64,000 nt of DNA, from assembly GCF_020911925.1 (NCBI RefSeq), contig NZ_CP087134.1, forward strand, positions 248,001-312,000. Reading direction: 5' to 3'. The notes under the pieces were generated by a model. That model saw only the letters and a list, made by a program, of their open reading frames with translations. It did not search any database and was not told the DNA's origin. A program made the translations under genes and the position numbers. The number at the start of each line of letters is the position of its first letter. The stretch's first letter is position 1. Shown piece by piece: positions 17,287 through 25,163 of this stretch. The DNA comes from Flavobacterium cupriresistens. Its GTDB lineage: Bacteria; Bacteroidota; Bacteroidia; Flavobacteriales; Flavobacteriaceae.

Positions 17287-18744
17287 CTAGTATTTGTCCC
17301 AGAATAATTTAGTTGTCATTTTATCTCCTCCAATTGCACTTGAAGCTGCTGCGTAATTGGCTCCGTTTGTAGAAGGGGCTAAATGCGAGTATACCATTCT
17401 CACGGGAACCTTACCCTCGGCAGCCGGTACTGCTGTAGATGGTGCAACAAGTTTAGGAAAATCAAGTCTTCTGTATGCCGTCCAGGCTTCAAATCCCCTG
17501 TTGTAGTAGGCAATCCACATTTGGTATGCAATTCTTTCTTTGGCATTACTACCTGTTGCAGTAGCAAAAGCAACATTAGGCTGTGCCAGGTAAGCAGTTA
17601 TATCTGCATCTGCAACACCCCAATATTTCATACTTGCAGTAATACCATTGGTGTAATGCGTACTTGCAGGGCTTCCAACTGCCCAGCCCCTGTTTGCAGC
17701 ATCAGCCAGTAAAAAAGAAGTTTCGGCATAGTCAAAAAGATCTCCTTTGAAATTGATTTCTTTCAGGGCTTTATTGAATATGGATACGGTTTGAACATCC
17801 GCTTTAAAACCATATGGTGCCCCAACATATACACCTCCCTTTTTAGAAGCGGGGTCAAAGTAGAAATCTCTTCTCGGATCCGTAAGATCATTTAAAGCAG
17901 TTGTAAACAAACTTGATATCGAATAGTCTGCCCTGCTTTTGAAACTCTCATAATTTGGATTGAAGTGCGGTTTAACCGAGGTGTACTGGAAAATAGCATT
18001 ATCACTGTTACTTGTCATAGCACCTGAAGTATAGGCCGTTTCAACCAAGGTCTTAGCAAGAACCGGATCTACATCTGACAATTGCATCCCTAATCTGATT
18101 TGAATAGAATTTGCGTATTTTTTCCAGCTTGCCACATTCCCGCCATAAACCAAATCAGCTTTACCAAAACTAGCCTGTGTGGGATCTAATTTACTTATTG
18201 CCAAAGTTAAACGGCTTCCTAAATCTTTATAAATTGTTAATCCATCATCGTATTTTGGCTGCAAAACTCCTGTTTTTATGGCTTCAGAATAAGGTACATT
18301 ACCATACAGATCCACCAGCGTTTGGTAGACTTGTACAATCTGAATCTCAATAATCGCTAATTTATTTTGTTTTACAACTATAGCCTGAGCGCCCGCTGCG
18401 GGAGCAGCTGTTATTTTATTCTGCGCATCGATCAGGTCTTTTAATACATCTCTGTACAACAATACCCAATTTGAGTTTCCTAACAGACGGGAATCCATGT
18501 CATATCTGGACTCATCCGGATAAGCAACCTCTGACCATTGTTGCGCATACAATCTAAAGTTGTTTCTATTTACAGATGAATTATTTAAAAAGATAGCATA
18601 CTGCTCTTGAGCCGAAGACATAAGAGCTTCGGGTACAGGGGTAACATACGCTTTGGTATCATCGTTTAACCCCTCAAGGTTATCACAGGAATACAAACAG
18701 AGTCCTAAGAATGCAAAAAGTATAGGATATTTTCTTTTTTTCAT
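17287..18744 (-). CDS. SusD/RagB-like nutrient-binding lipoprotein
   Basis: 485 residues. The lipoprotein signal ends LCLYSC (C20), followed by DNLEGLNDD, an acidic surface-export type start. The body is helical and TPR-like, with NSSVNRNNFRLYAQQWSEVAYPDESRYD near the N-terminus and IAYQMWIAYYNRGFEAWTAYRRLDFP near the C-terminus, the pattern of the SusD-like_2 subfamily. It caps the SusC barrel encoded 13 bases upstream and captures substrate. No glycosidase, peptidase or sigma/anti-sigma gene lies beside the pair, so the substrate (glycan or peptide) is not indicated. Confidence 0.92.
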   Translation of the reverse strand: MKKRKYPILFAFLGLCLYSCDNLEGLNDDTKAYVTPVPEALMSSAQEQYAIFLNNSSVNRNNFRLYAQQWSEVAYPDESRYDMDSRLLGNSNWVLLYRDVLKDLIDAQNKITAAPAAGAQAIVVKQNKLAIIEIQIVQVYQTLVDLYGNVPYSEAIKTGVLQPKYDDGLTIYKDLGSRLTLAISKLDPTQASFGKADLVYGGNVASWKKYANSIQIRLGMQLSDVDPVLAKTLVETAYTSGAMTSNSDNAIFQYTSVKPHFNPNYESFKSRADYSISSLFTTALNDLTDPRRDFYFDPASKKGGVYVGAPYGFKADVQTVSIFNKALKEINFKGDLFDYAETSFLLADAANRGWAVGSPASTHYTNGITASMKYWGVADADITAYLAQPNVAFATATGSNAKERIAYQMWIAYYNRGFEAWTAYRRLDFPKLVAPSTAVPAAEGKVPVRMVYSHLAPSTNGANYAAASSAIGGDKMTTKLFWDKY

Positions 18745-18757
18745 TTTATTGTTTTTT

Positions 18758-21700
18758 TTAGAATTGAACTTTTACATTAAAGCTAATTTCTCTAACCGAA
18801 GGCATAACACCGGTTTGGAATCCCTGAAAGTTCCCGGAACCAAAGTTCGATTCAGGATCTGCGTAGGGAAGATTTTTATGTATGATCCATAAATTACTGC
18901 CATTTGCCGCAAAAATCACATTGTTAAGAAAAGTCCCTTTTAATAATTTTACAGGCAATTGGTAAGCAATAGAAACCTCTCTCAATTTTACATATGAAGC
19001 ATCATAAACAAAATATTGATTGGGAAAAGATTTATAACCTAAGTTAGATTCTCCTGTAGCTGTTGTTACCATAGCTCTAACGGTATTACGACTACCGTTG
19101 GCTTGTACTCCCGGCAAAATTTGACCTCCCGGATTTGCATCAGTAATTTTGTTACGGATTGGATTCCCTAACTCATTTGTTCCGACACTACTTTGGTAAA
19201 TACCGCTAGATTGTCCATAGGCCTGATCCAGAGAGAACAAATCCCCTCCTTTTTTTACATCAATTAAAAAACTAAACGTTAGATTTTTGTAATTAAAAAT
19301 ATTGTTGATACCACCAGTCCAATCTGGATTTATATTTCCAATAATGCTACCACCAACTTTATCATAGTTTCCGTTTGGCAGCACTACTCTTTCTCCGTTT
19401 AAGTATTTATAACCAGAGCCTTTAATTACTCCTAACGGCTGTCCCGGAATTGCATTTAAGCTTGTTCCCTGATTAAACGTACCAATAACAATTTGCGGAA
19501 GACCATCGGCTAACGATACTACTTCACTTTTGTTTTTATTCCAGTTAATTTTTGAAGTCCACGAGAAATCTTTTGTTTTCACAGGAACCAAAGTAAGTGT
19601 AAATTCGACTCCCGTATTGGTAAGTTTCCCGGCATTAGTTGTTGTCCCGCTATAACCTATCTCAGAACCTGTAGTAATATCCATAATCAGATCTGTCGTG
19701 GTACTCTTATATAACGAAGCTTCAAGACCGATTCTCCTTTTGAACAATTGCAACTCAATCCCTAATTCTTGTCCATCAATCGTCTCCGATTTTAAGTTTG
19801 GATTTTTACGGATGTTTTCATTAGAAAATAAAGCATTATCACCAAAATTCGTGTCTTTAGTATAGACGGGCTTAATTACATGTACGTTAGCATCATTTCC
19901 GGTTTGCGCAAAATTAACTCTCAATTTACCAAAATCTAACCAAGGAACCGTAAGATGTTTACTAAAGATATAGGTACCGGTAACGGATGGATACTTATAT
20001 TTTGCTGCTTTTGCGGGCAAGGTAGAGGATTCATCGATTCTGTAAGTTCCTTCAATAAAAAAAGTTTCTTTGTAATCAAAAGAGGCACTGGTATAAACAC
20101 TATTCGTTCCTCGCTCTTCTAAAAATTCTGTTGGGTTTTCAATTGAACTAATAGAGTTAGAAAGCGCATACAATTTTGGAATTAACAACCCCCCATTGGT
20201 TGAGGATCGAATAGAACTAAGTTCACTTCTTCTACTGGACGCCCCCAATAGTCCCCTAAAGTTAACACCTTCCGTAATTTTAGCCTTAAAATTGAGCAGT
20301 AAATCCAGATTGACCTCTCTGAATCTTTTGTCATATCTAGCATATTTGGCAATACCACTATTGGCTCCTGACCCTAAAGCTACTCTCTCTTCGTGATTTT
20401 CTACATAAGAATCCACTGCTCCTCTTCCCGTTACAGAAAACCAGTTTGTGATTTCAGTGTTAATTGTAAAGTTCCCAAAGAAACGATCTCTACTAAAATT
20501 ATTGTAATTTTCATAGCGACCAAAATAAGGATTATCCCAATATAACGGAATCGTATTTGAGACCGCTCTTGGATTCCAGGTTATATTTTTACCTGTTAAA
20601 TGATAAGCACGTTCTTGCTCCTTAAGATCTACATCAGTATGCCACCACTGTCTAAAACTACCAACAATATTATCTGAGTATCCCGTATCGTTCAAACCCG
20701 TTCCACCAGAAGTGATATAATTTGCGGTTGCAGCAATTTCTGTTTTACTACTAACTTTATAACTACCGGAAAAATTAAAATTATGCTTCTTTATGGAGCT
20801 ATTAGGCAAAACCCCTGTTTGATCCAAATTCGTATAAGCAAATCTAAAAGTTCCATTTTCATTTCCACTAGTTATCGCAACGTTATTGGTATAGGTAGTG
20901 GAGTTCTTGAAAAATGAGTTTGGATCGTTTTTCGCTGCTTGCCAAGGTGATGTTTTTCCATAAGTGGCTACTAATTCAGGATAATAGGCATTCCAGCTGT
21001 ATACCTTTTGGGAGGAATTGAATGCAGGTCCCCAAGAAGAATCTTCGGGCACTATAGTTGGAAATGAACCCTGTCCTAAATCTGCATTTGAACCGAACAC
21101 AAAACCGTCTCCCCCTCCATATTGTTTTTGATACTCGGGAAGCGTGCTTTTGTCGGCAGTCCCAACAGTAAGTCCGGAACTAACAGAGATTCCTAATCCT
21201 TTTCCTTTTCTTCCTTTTTTAGTCGTAACAATAATTACTCCATTACCCGCTCTTGATCCATACAAAGCAGATGCGGCTGCGCCCTTTAACACATTGATGG
21301 TTTCAATATCGTCAGGGTTTATATCCGATGCGGCATTTCCATAATCATACCCCGAACCACCTGATTTCTGACTACTTGTATTTGAGTTGTCATTATTTAA
21401 CGGAATACCGTCAACGACCCAAAGTGCCTGATTGTTTCCGGTAATCGATTTAGATCCTCGAATAACAACGTTTGTAGATCCTCCGAAATTACCACTTCTC
21501 TTTATTTCAATACCGGCTACTTTACCGGAAATTGAATTTGCAACGTTTCCGGTATTAACTTTTGTCAGGTCTTCTCCTTTGACCTCTTGCGTAGCGTAAC
21601 CTAAAGATTTTTTCTCTCTTTTGATTCCCATGGCCGTGGACACTACAACATCATCCAGCTCCTGAGCATCTCCACTTAATTTAATAGTAAGTACCGATGA

Positions 21701-21958
21701 ATTTGCCGTCACTTCCTGATTTTTCATTCCGATGTAACTGAATACCAAAATCTGATTCGATGTTGCCTTAACAGAGAACTTACCTTCAAAATCTGTTTGT
21801 GTTCCGGATTTAGCTCCTTTTAACAATACGGTAACCCCCGGTAGCGGCATGCCCATATTGTCAGAAACAGTTCCTGAAACAAGTCTTTCCTGCGCAAAAA
21901 ATAATTGCGAACTAAGTACAAAAAACAGCATTACCATTACTTTAATTCTTTGCTTCAT
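18758..21958 (-). CDS. SusC/RagA-family TonB-linked outer-membrane transporter
   Basis: 1066 residues. The signal peptide ends LFFAQ. A carboxypeptidase-regulatory-like domain (about 24-105, VSGTVSDNMGMPLPGVTVLLKG) and a plug follow. The plug carries ISGKVAGIEIKRSGNFGGSTNVVIRG, QALWVVDGIPLNN and VLKGAAASALYGSRAGNGVIIVTTKKG. The rest is a long beta-barrel ending REISFNVKVQF. It imports substrate captured by the SusD-like partner, using TonB energy. The region upstream shows no TAnnTTTG box, so its promoter was not found. Confidence 0.96.
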   Translation of the reverse strand: MKQRIKVMVMLFFVLSSQLFFAQERLVSGTVSDNMGMPLPGVTVLLKGAKSGTQTDFEGKFSVKATSNQILVFSYIGMKNQEVTANSSVLTIKLSGDAQELDDVVVSTAMGIKREKKSLGYATQEVKGEDLTKVNTGNVANSISGKVAGIEIKRSGNFGGSTNVVIRGSKSITGNNQALWVVDGIPLNNDNSNTSSQKSGGSGYDYGNAASDINPDDIETINVLKGAAASALYGSRAGNGVIIVTTKKGRKGKGLGISVSSGLTVGTADKSTLPEYQKQYGGGDGFVFGSNADLGQGSFPTIVPEDSSWGPAFNSSQKVYSWNAYYPELVATYGKTSPWQAAKNDPNSFFKNSTTYTNNVAITSGNENGTFRFAYTNLDQTGVLPNSSIKKHNFNFSGSYKVSSKTEIAATANYITSGGTGLNDTGYSDNIVGSFRQWWHTDVDLKEQERAYHLTGKNITWNPRAVSNTIPLYWDNPYFGRYENYNNFSRDRFFGNFTINTEITNWFSVTGRGAVDSYVENHEERVALGSGANSGIAKYARYDKRFREVNLDLLLNFKAKITEGVNFRGLLGASSRRSELSSIRSSTNGGLLIPKLYALSNSISSIENPTEFLEERGTNSVYTSASFDYKETFFIEGTYRIDESSTLPAKAAKYKYPSVTGTYIFSKHLTVPWLDFGKLRVNFAQTGNDANVHVIKPVYTKDTNFGDNALFSNENIRKNPNLKSETIDGQELGIELQLFKRRIGLEASLYKSTTTDLIMDITTGSEIGYSGTTTNAGKLTNTGVEFTLTLVPVKTKDFSWTSKINWNKNKSEVVSLADGLPQIVIGTFNQGTSLNAIPGQPLGVIKGSGYKYLNGERVVLPNGNYDKVGGSIIGNINPDWTGGINNIFNYKNLTFSFLIDVKKGGDLFSLDQAYGQSSGIYQSSVGTNELGNPIRNKITDANPGGQILPGVQANGSRNTVRAMVTTATGESNLGYKSFPNQYFVYDASYVKLREVSIAYQLPVKLLKGTFLNNVIFAANGSNLWIIHKNLPYADPESNFGSGNFQGFQTGVMPSVREISFNVKVQF

Positions 21959-22430
21959 TGTTTAAATTTTAAATAATTTTGGTGCAACTTACTTCATTAA
22001 TATAAATTTAACAAGAAATTTATTCTTTTTAACATATTAAATTGTAATCCTAATATTACTTTTTAACATCTAAAAGAAAACAACAAGTACACAAACAGCT
22101 GAAATAAAGACAGTTAATACAATTCATTCCTGAAAGGACAATCTTACAATTATGGGTTATTATTTTTTTGAATAAATGCCTTTTATCCTTTTTGTAGGAA
22201 GAAAGAGTGTAGAAGAAGAGGCAAAGGCTCAGAGGGACAAAGTGTCAAAGTTTTCTTGAATCAAGACATATTTTGTGGAGGAACAAATATCTTGTACTTC
22301 TGCAATTTCGAATCAAGTTAAAAAGTTGCGAAATAATTTTTAGAAATTTCTTTTATTAGAAGTAGCAGATCATATACTTTTTGGCCAGAGCTTTTTAAGA
22401 ACCTAATTTTCTAACTTCTTGCTTTGACGA

Positions 22431-22506
22431 TCTCGCAAAGACGCCAAGTCGCTAAGTTTTTTTCTGTTTTTTCATTAAAACTTTGCGATTTTGCGACTCT
22501 GCGAGA
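22431..22506. repeat. Palindrome of the CGCAAAGACGC family
   Basis: The left arm (22431-22456) reads TCTCGCAAAG then CAAGTCGCTAAG. The right arm (22481-22506) reads CTTTGCGA then GCGACT and GCGAGA. Together they form an imperfect hairpin. The same family forms 40745-40816 and the start of the 4872/5184 repeats. Confidence 0.8.
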
Positions 22507-22620
22507 TTTTTACTTCCCCACAACTTTCGGACTTGATCCGTTTTCTTTTGTTCTGACTTTCAGAACTGCAAATTGAGAACTGCAGCAAAGGCTAATCAAC
22601 CAACCCTCGTAATAATCCAA

Positions 22621-22658
22621 AAAAAATAGGCAGTTCGTATGGGAACAGCCTATTTTTT
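22621..22658 (-). terminator. Terminator of argS
   Basis: AAAAAATAGGC-A-GTTC pairs with GAAC-A-GCCTATTTTTT around a 6-base loop. The stem is symmetrical with T-runs on both strands, so it can work in both directions. Confidence 0.85.
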
Positions 22659-22674
22659 TTGATATATTTCTATT

Positions 22675-24456
22675 TTACATTCTCTCCGGAACTTCTATTC
22701 CTAATAAAGTAAAAGCCGATTTTATAACTTCTGCCACTTTTTGAGAAAGTTGCACTCTGAATATTTTTTTTGTCAGATCCACTTCTCCTAAAATATGTAC
22801 GGATTGGTAGAACGAATTGTATTCTTTTACTAAATCATAAGTATAATTAGCAATCAAGGCCGGGCTGTGATTTTGAGCTGCGTTTTGAATTACTTCCGGA
22901 AAAAGTTCGATTTGTTTTACCAATTCTTTTTCTTTTTCGTGAAGCACTTCAACTCCATCCAGCGCTACATTATAGTCAAAATCTGCTTTGCGAATAATCG
23001 ATTGGATTCTCGCATACGTATATTGTATAAACGGCCCTGTGTTTCCGGCAAAATCAACTGATTCTTCGGGATTAAACAGAATACGTTTTTTAGGATCTAC
23101 TTTTAAAATGTAATATTTAAGTGCTCCAAGACCAATTGTTTTGTACAATTTCGCTTTTTCCGTATCAGAATAACTATCCAATTTTCCTAAATCTTCAGAA
23201 ATTTGTTTGGCTGTATCGGTCATATCCTGCATCAAATCATCTGCATCTACTACAGTTCCTTCACGGCTTTTCATTTTTCCCGAAGGCAAATCAACCATTC
23301 CATATGATAAATGATATAAACTTGAAGCCCAGTCAAAACCTAATTTCTTGAGGATTAAGAATAGTACTTTAAAGTGATAATCCTGCTCATTACCAACGGT
23401 GTAAACCATTCCGCCCACATCTGGCATGTCTTTTACACGTTGAATAGCAGTTCCAATATCCTGTGTCATATAAACAGCAGTTCCGTCTGAACGAAGTACA
23501 ATTTTACGATCTAAACCTTCGTCAGTCAAATCAATCCAAACCGAACCATCAGGATCTTTTTCAAAAACACCTTTATCCAATCCAACCTGAACTACATCTT
23601 TCCCTAATAAATAGGTGTTGCTTTCATAATAATAACGATCAAAATTTACTCCGAGATTGCTATAAGTAGTAGCAAAACCGTCATATACCCATTGGTTCAT
23701 CATTTTCCAAAGTGTGATCACTTTTTCATCACCAGCTTCCCATTTTTTGAGCATATCCTGAGCTTCGATAATAATCGCAGCTTGTTTTTTGGCTTCCTCT
23801 TCTGTTTTACCGGTTTCTATTAATTGAGCAATTTCAGCTTTGTACGCTTTATCAAACTCAACATAATATTTACCAACCAGTTTATCTCCTTTTAAGTCTG
23901 AAGTTTCCGGGGTTTCTCCGTTTCCGAATTTCTCCCAAGCCAACATCGATTTACAAATATGAATCCCACGATCGTTGATGATCTGCGTTTTATATACTTT
24001 TTTGCCTGAAGCCTTAATAATTTCAGCTACAGAATACCCCAACAAATTATTACGTACATGTCCTAAGTGTAATGGTTTGTTGGTATTTGGCGAAGAATAT
24101 TCCACCATAATCGCCTTCTCTTCCGGATTTGGTGTTACATAACCAAATTTTGTATTGTCTTTTATTCCATTAAAGAAATCTAAATAATAACGATCTGCAA
24201 TTACAATATTCAGGAAACCGGAAACCACATTAAATCGTGCTACTTCAGCAACATTTTCAACCAGGTAATTTCCAATTTTAGAACCCAACTCGCCAGGATT
24301 ACTTTTAATCACTTTCAACAAAGGAAAAATAACCATTGTAATATCGCCTTCAAACTCTTTTCTGGTAGTCTGAAACTCGATTTTTTCAATAGTAACATCA
24401 AATAATGCCTGTATTGCTTTTTGTATAGAAGGGGTAAGAATTTGTGATAATGACAT
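22675..24456 (-). CDS. argS: Arginyl-tRNA synthetase
   Basis: Class I synthetase, 593 residues, charging tRNA-Arg in the cytoplasm. It has the N-terminal ArgRS additional domain (1-90), SSPNTNKPLHLGHVRNN with the HLGH nucleotide-binding motif at 130-133, a catalytic core with SDGTAVYMTQDIGTA, a KMSKS-equivalent GKMKSREGTVV, and the C-terminal DALR helical domain ending ALTLLGIEVPERM. It stands alone between its own -7 box and a strong terminator. Confidence 0.98.
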   Translation of the reverse strand: MSLSQILTPSIQKAIQALFDVTIEKIEFQTTRKEFEGDITMVIFPLLKVIKSNPGELGSKIGNYLVENVAEVARFNVVSGFLNIVIADRYYLDFFNGIKDNTKFGYVTPNPEEKAIMVEYSSPNTNKPLHLGHVRNNLLGYSVAEIIKASGKKVYKTQIINDRGIHICKSMLAWEKFGNGETPETSDLKGDKLVGKYYVEFDKAYKAEIAQLIETGKTEEEAKKQAAIIIEAQDMLKKWEAGDEKVITLWKMMNQWVYDGFATTYSNLGVNFDRYYYESNTYLLGKDVVQVGLDKGVFEKDPDGSVWIDLTDEGLDRKIVLRSDGTAVYMTQDIGTAIQRVKDMPDVGGMVYTVGNEQDYHFKVLFLILKKLGFDWASSLYHLSYGMVDLPSGKMKSREGTVVDADDLMQDMTDTAKQISEDLGKLDSYSDTEKAKLYKTIGLGALKYYILKVDPKKRILFNPEESVDFAGNTGPFIQYTYARIQSIIRKADFDYNVALDGVEVLHEKEKELVKQIELFPEVIQNAAQNHSPALIANYTYDLVKEYNSFYQSVHILGEVDLTKKIFRVQLSQKVAEVIKSAFTLLGIEVPERM

Positions 24457-24478
24457 GTAAACTTATTTTTAAAGTGAG

Positions 24479-24486
24479 CAAAGATA
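24479..24486 (-). promoter_or_regulatory. -7 box of argS
   Basis: TATCTTTG on the minus strand, 23 bases before the ATG. No TTTG at the expected -33 spacing. Confidence 0.5.
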
Positions 24487-24658
24487 CTGCTTATTCACCA
24501 ATTAGAGAAAATCAAAAACATATAAAATTCCCGAAAATCCTTAGAATTAAAAAAAACTAACAATTATTTAAATGGTTAAAATAATCAAAAAACCGAAACA
24601 CTAAATTACTCCAAAACAGAACATTCATAAAACAACACTCTTCTTCTTTGATTTTTTC

Positions 24659-24685
24659 TGTAACATCCATAAAATAGAAGAAGTC
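24659..24685 (+). promoter_or_regulatory. Candidate ECF-sigma-type promoter (TGTAACA-N17-GTC)
   Basis: TGTAACA, 17 bases, then GTC. The same pair of elements with a 16-base spacer precedes the 25164 gene. It lies directly before a 49-codon ORF that may be a gene remnant. Confidence 0.4.
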
Positions 24686-24688
24686 ATT

Positions 24689-24838
24689 ATGGTGAAAGCA
24701 AAATCAATCCGGAGGAAAAAACACCTGCCACGGACCGGGTTTAGAACAGTCAAAACCTATTCGCGAACGTGCATGCCGCTACGAACTTCCAACTGGAACA
24801 CAGAGTTAAGAATTCCGTTTATCGATTCAAAGATCTGA
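24689..24838 (+). pseudogene. Possible gene remnant (49-codon ORF)
   Basis: An ATG four bases after the GTC of a promoter-like element opens a short frame rich in Arg, Lys and Thr. The stretch 24700-24835 is visibly richer in G and C than the AT-rich DNA around it, as coding DNA here usually is. Other frames give alternative peptides with stops. I do not recognise a family. The rest of the 24457-25163 gap is AT-rich with no ORF. This may be a decayed gene or simply unexplained sequence. Confidence 0.25.
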
Positions 24839-25048
24839 TACTTTTACTGCATTCAAAAGAGGCAGTACTTCCATCTTTAAAATTTTGCCTTAAACAACAT
24901 TTTCTGCCATCACTGTGAGTATCTATTCCCTACTATTAGCCGAAAGAAAAGTACTATAAATACATTTATTTAAATTAAAATTTAAGAAGCTTAACCTCTT
25001 ATAAAACAGCCTTTAACAAAAAAAGAACATTTTTTATTTCATTTTTTT

Positions 25049-25074
25049 TGTAACATATCGCTGGTAAAATAGTC
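25049..25074 (+). promoter_or_regulatory. Candidate ECF-sigma-type promoter of the 25164 gene
   Basis: TGTAACA (25049-25055), 16 bases, then GTC (25072-25074), about 90 bases before the ATG. Matching elements occur at 24659 and 30582. ECF promoters commonly carry an AAC core at -35 and a GTC-type -10. Confidence 0.5.
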
Positions 25075-25163
25075 TTAATAGGGACTTTGAATTTATTTCA
25101 AAAAATAAAAAAACTAAAAAAACAATCATCATCAGTCAGATCAAATCAATCAATTACCTAACT

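Larger units (their letters stand above)
21959..22674. other. 716-bp gap between SusC and argS, no gene
   Basis: No credible ORF. The first ~120 bases are the AT-rich SusC leader. A palindrome of the CGCAAAGACGC family lies at 22431-22506. A conserved 24-base motif beginning CCCCACAACTTTCGG (22516-22539) recurs at 40065-40088 and, partly, at 40700-40718. The gap ends with the argS terminator. Confidence 0.8.

Noticed and set aside
17287..21958. Polysaccharide utilisation locus
   Set aside because: SusC and SusD are present but no carbohydrate-active enzyme, sensor or sigma/anti-sigma gene is adjacent, so a PUL call is not supported.
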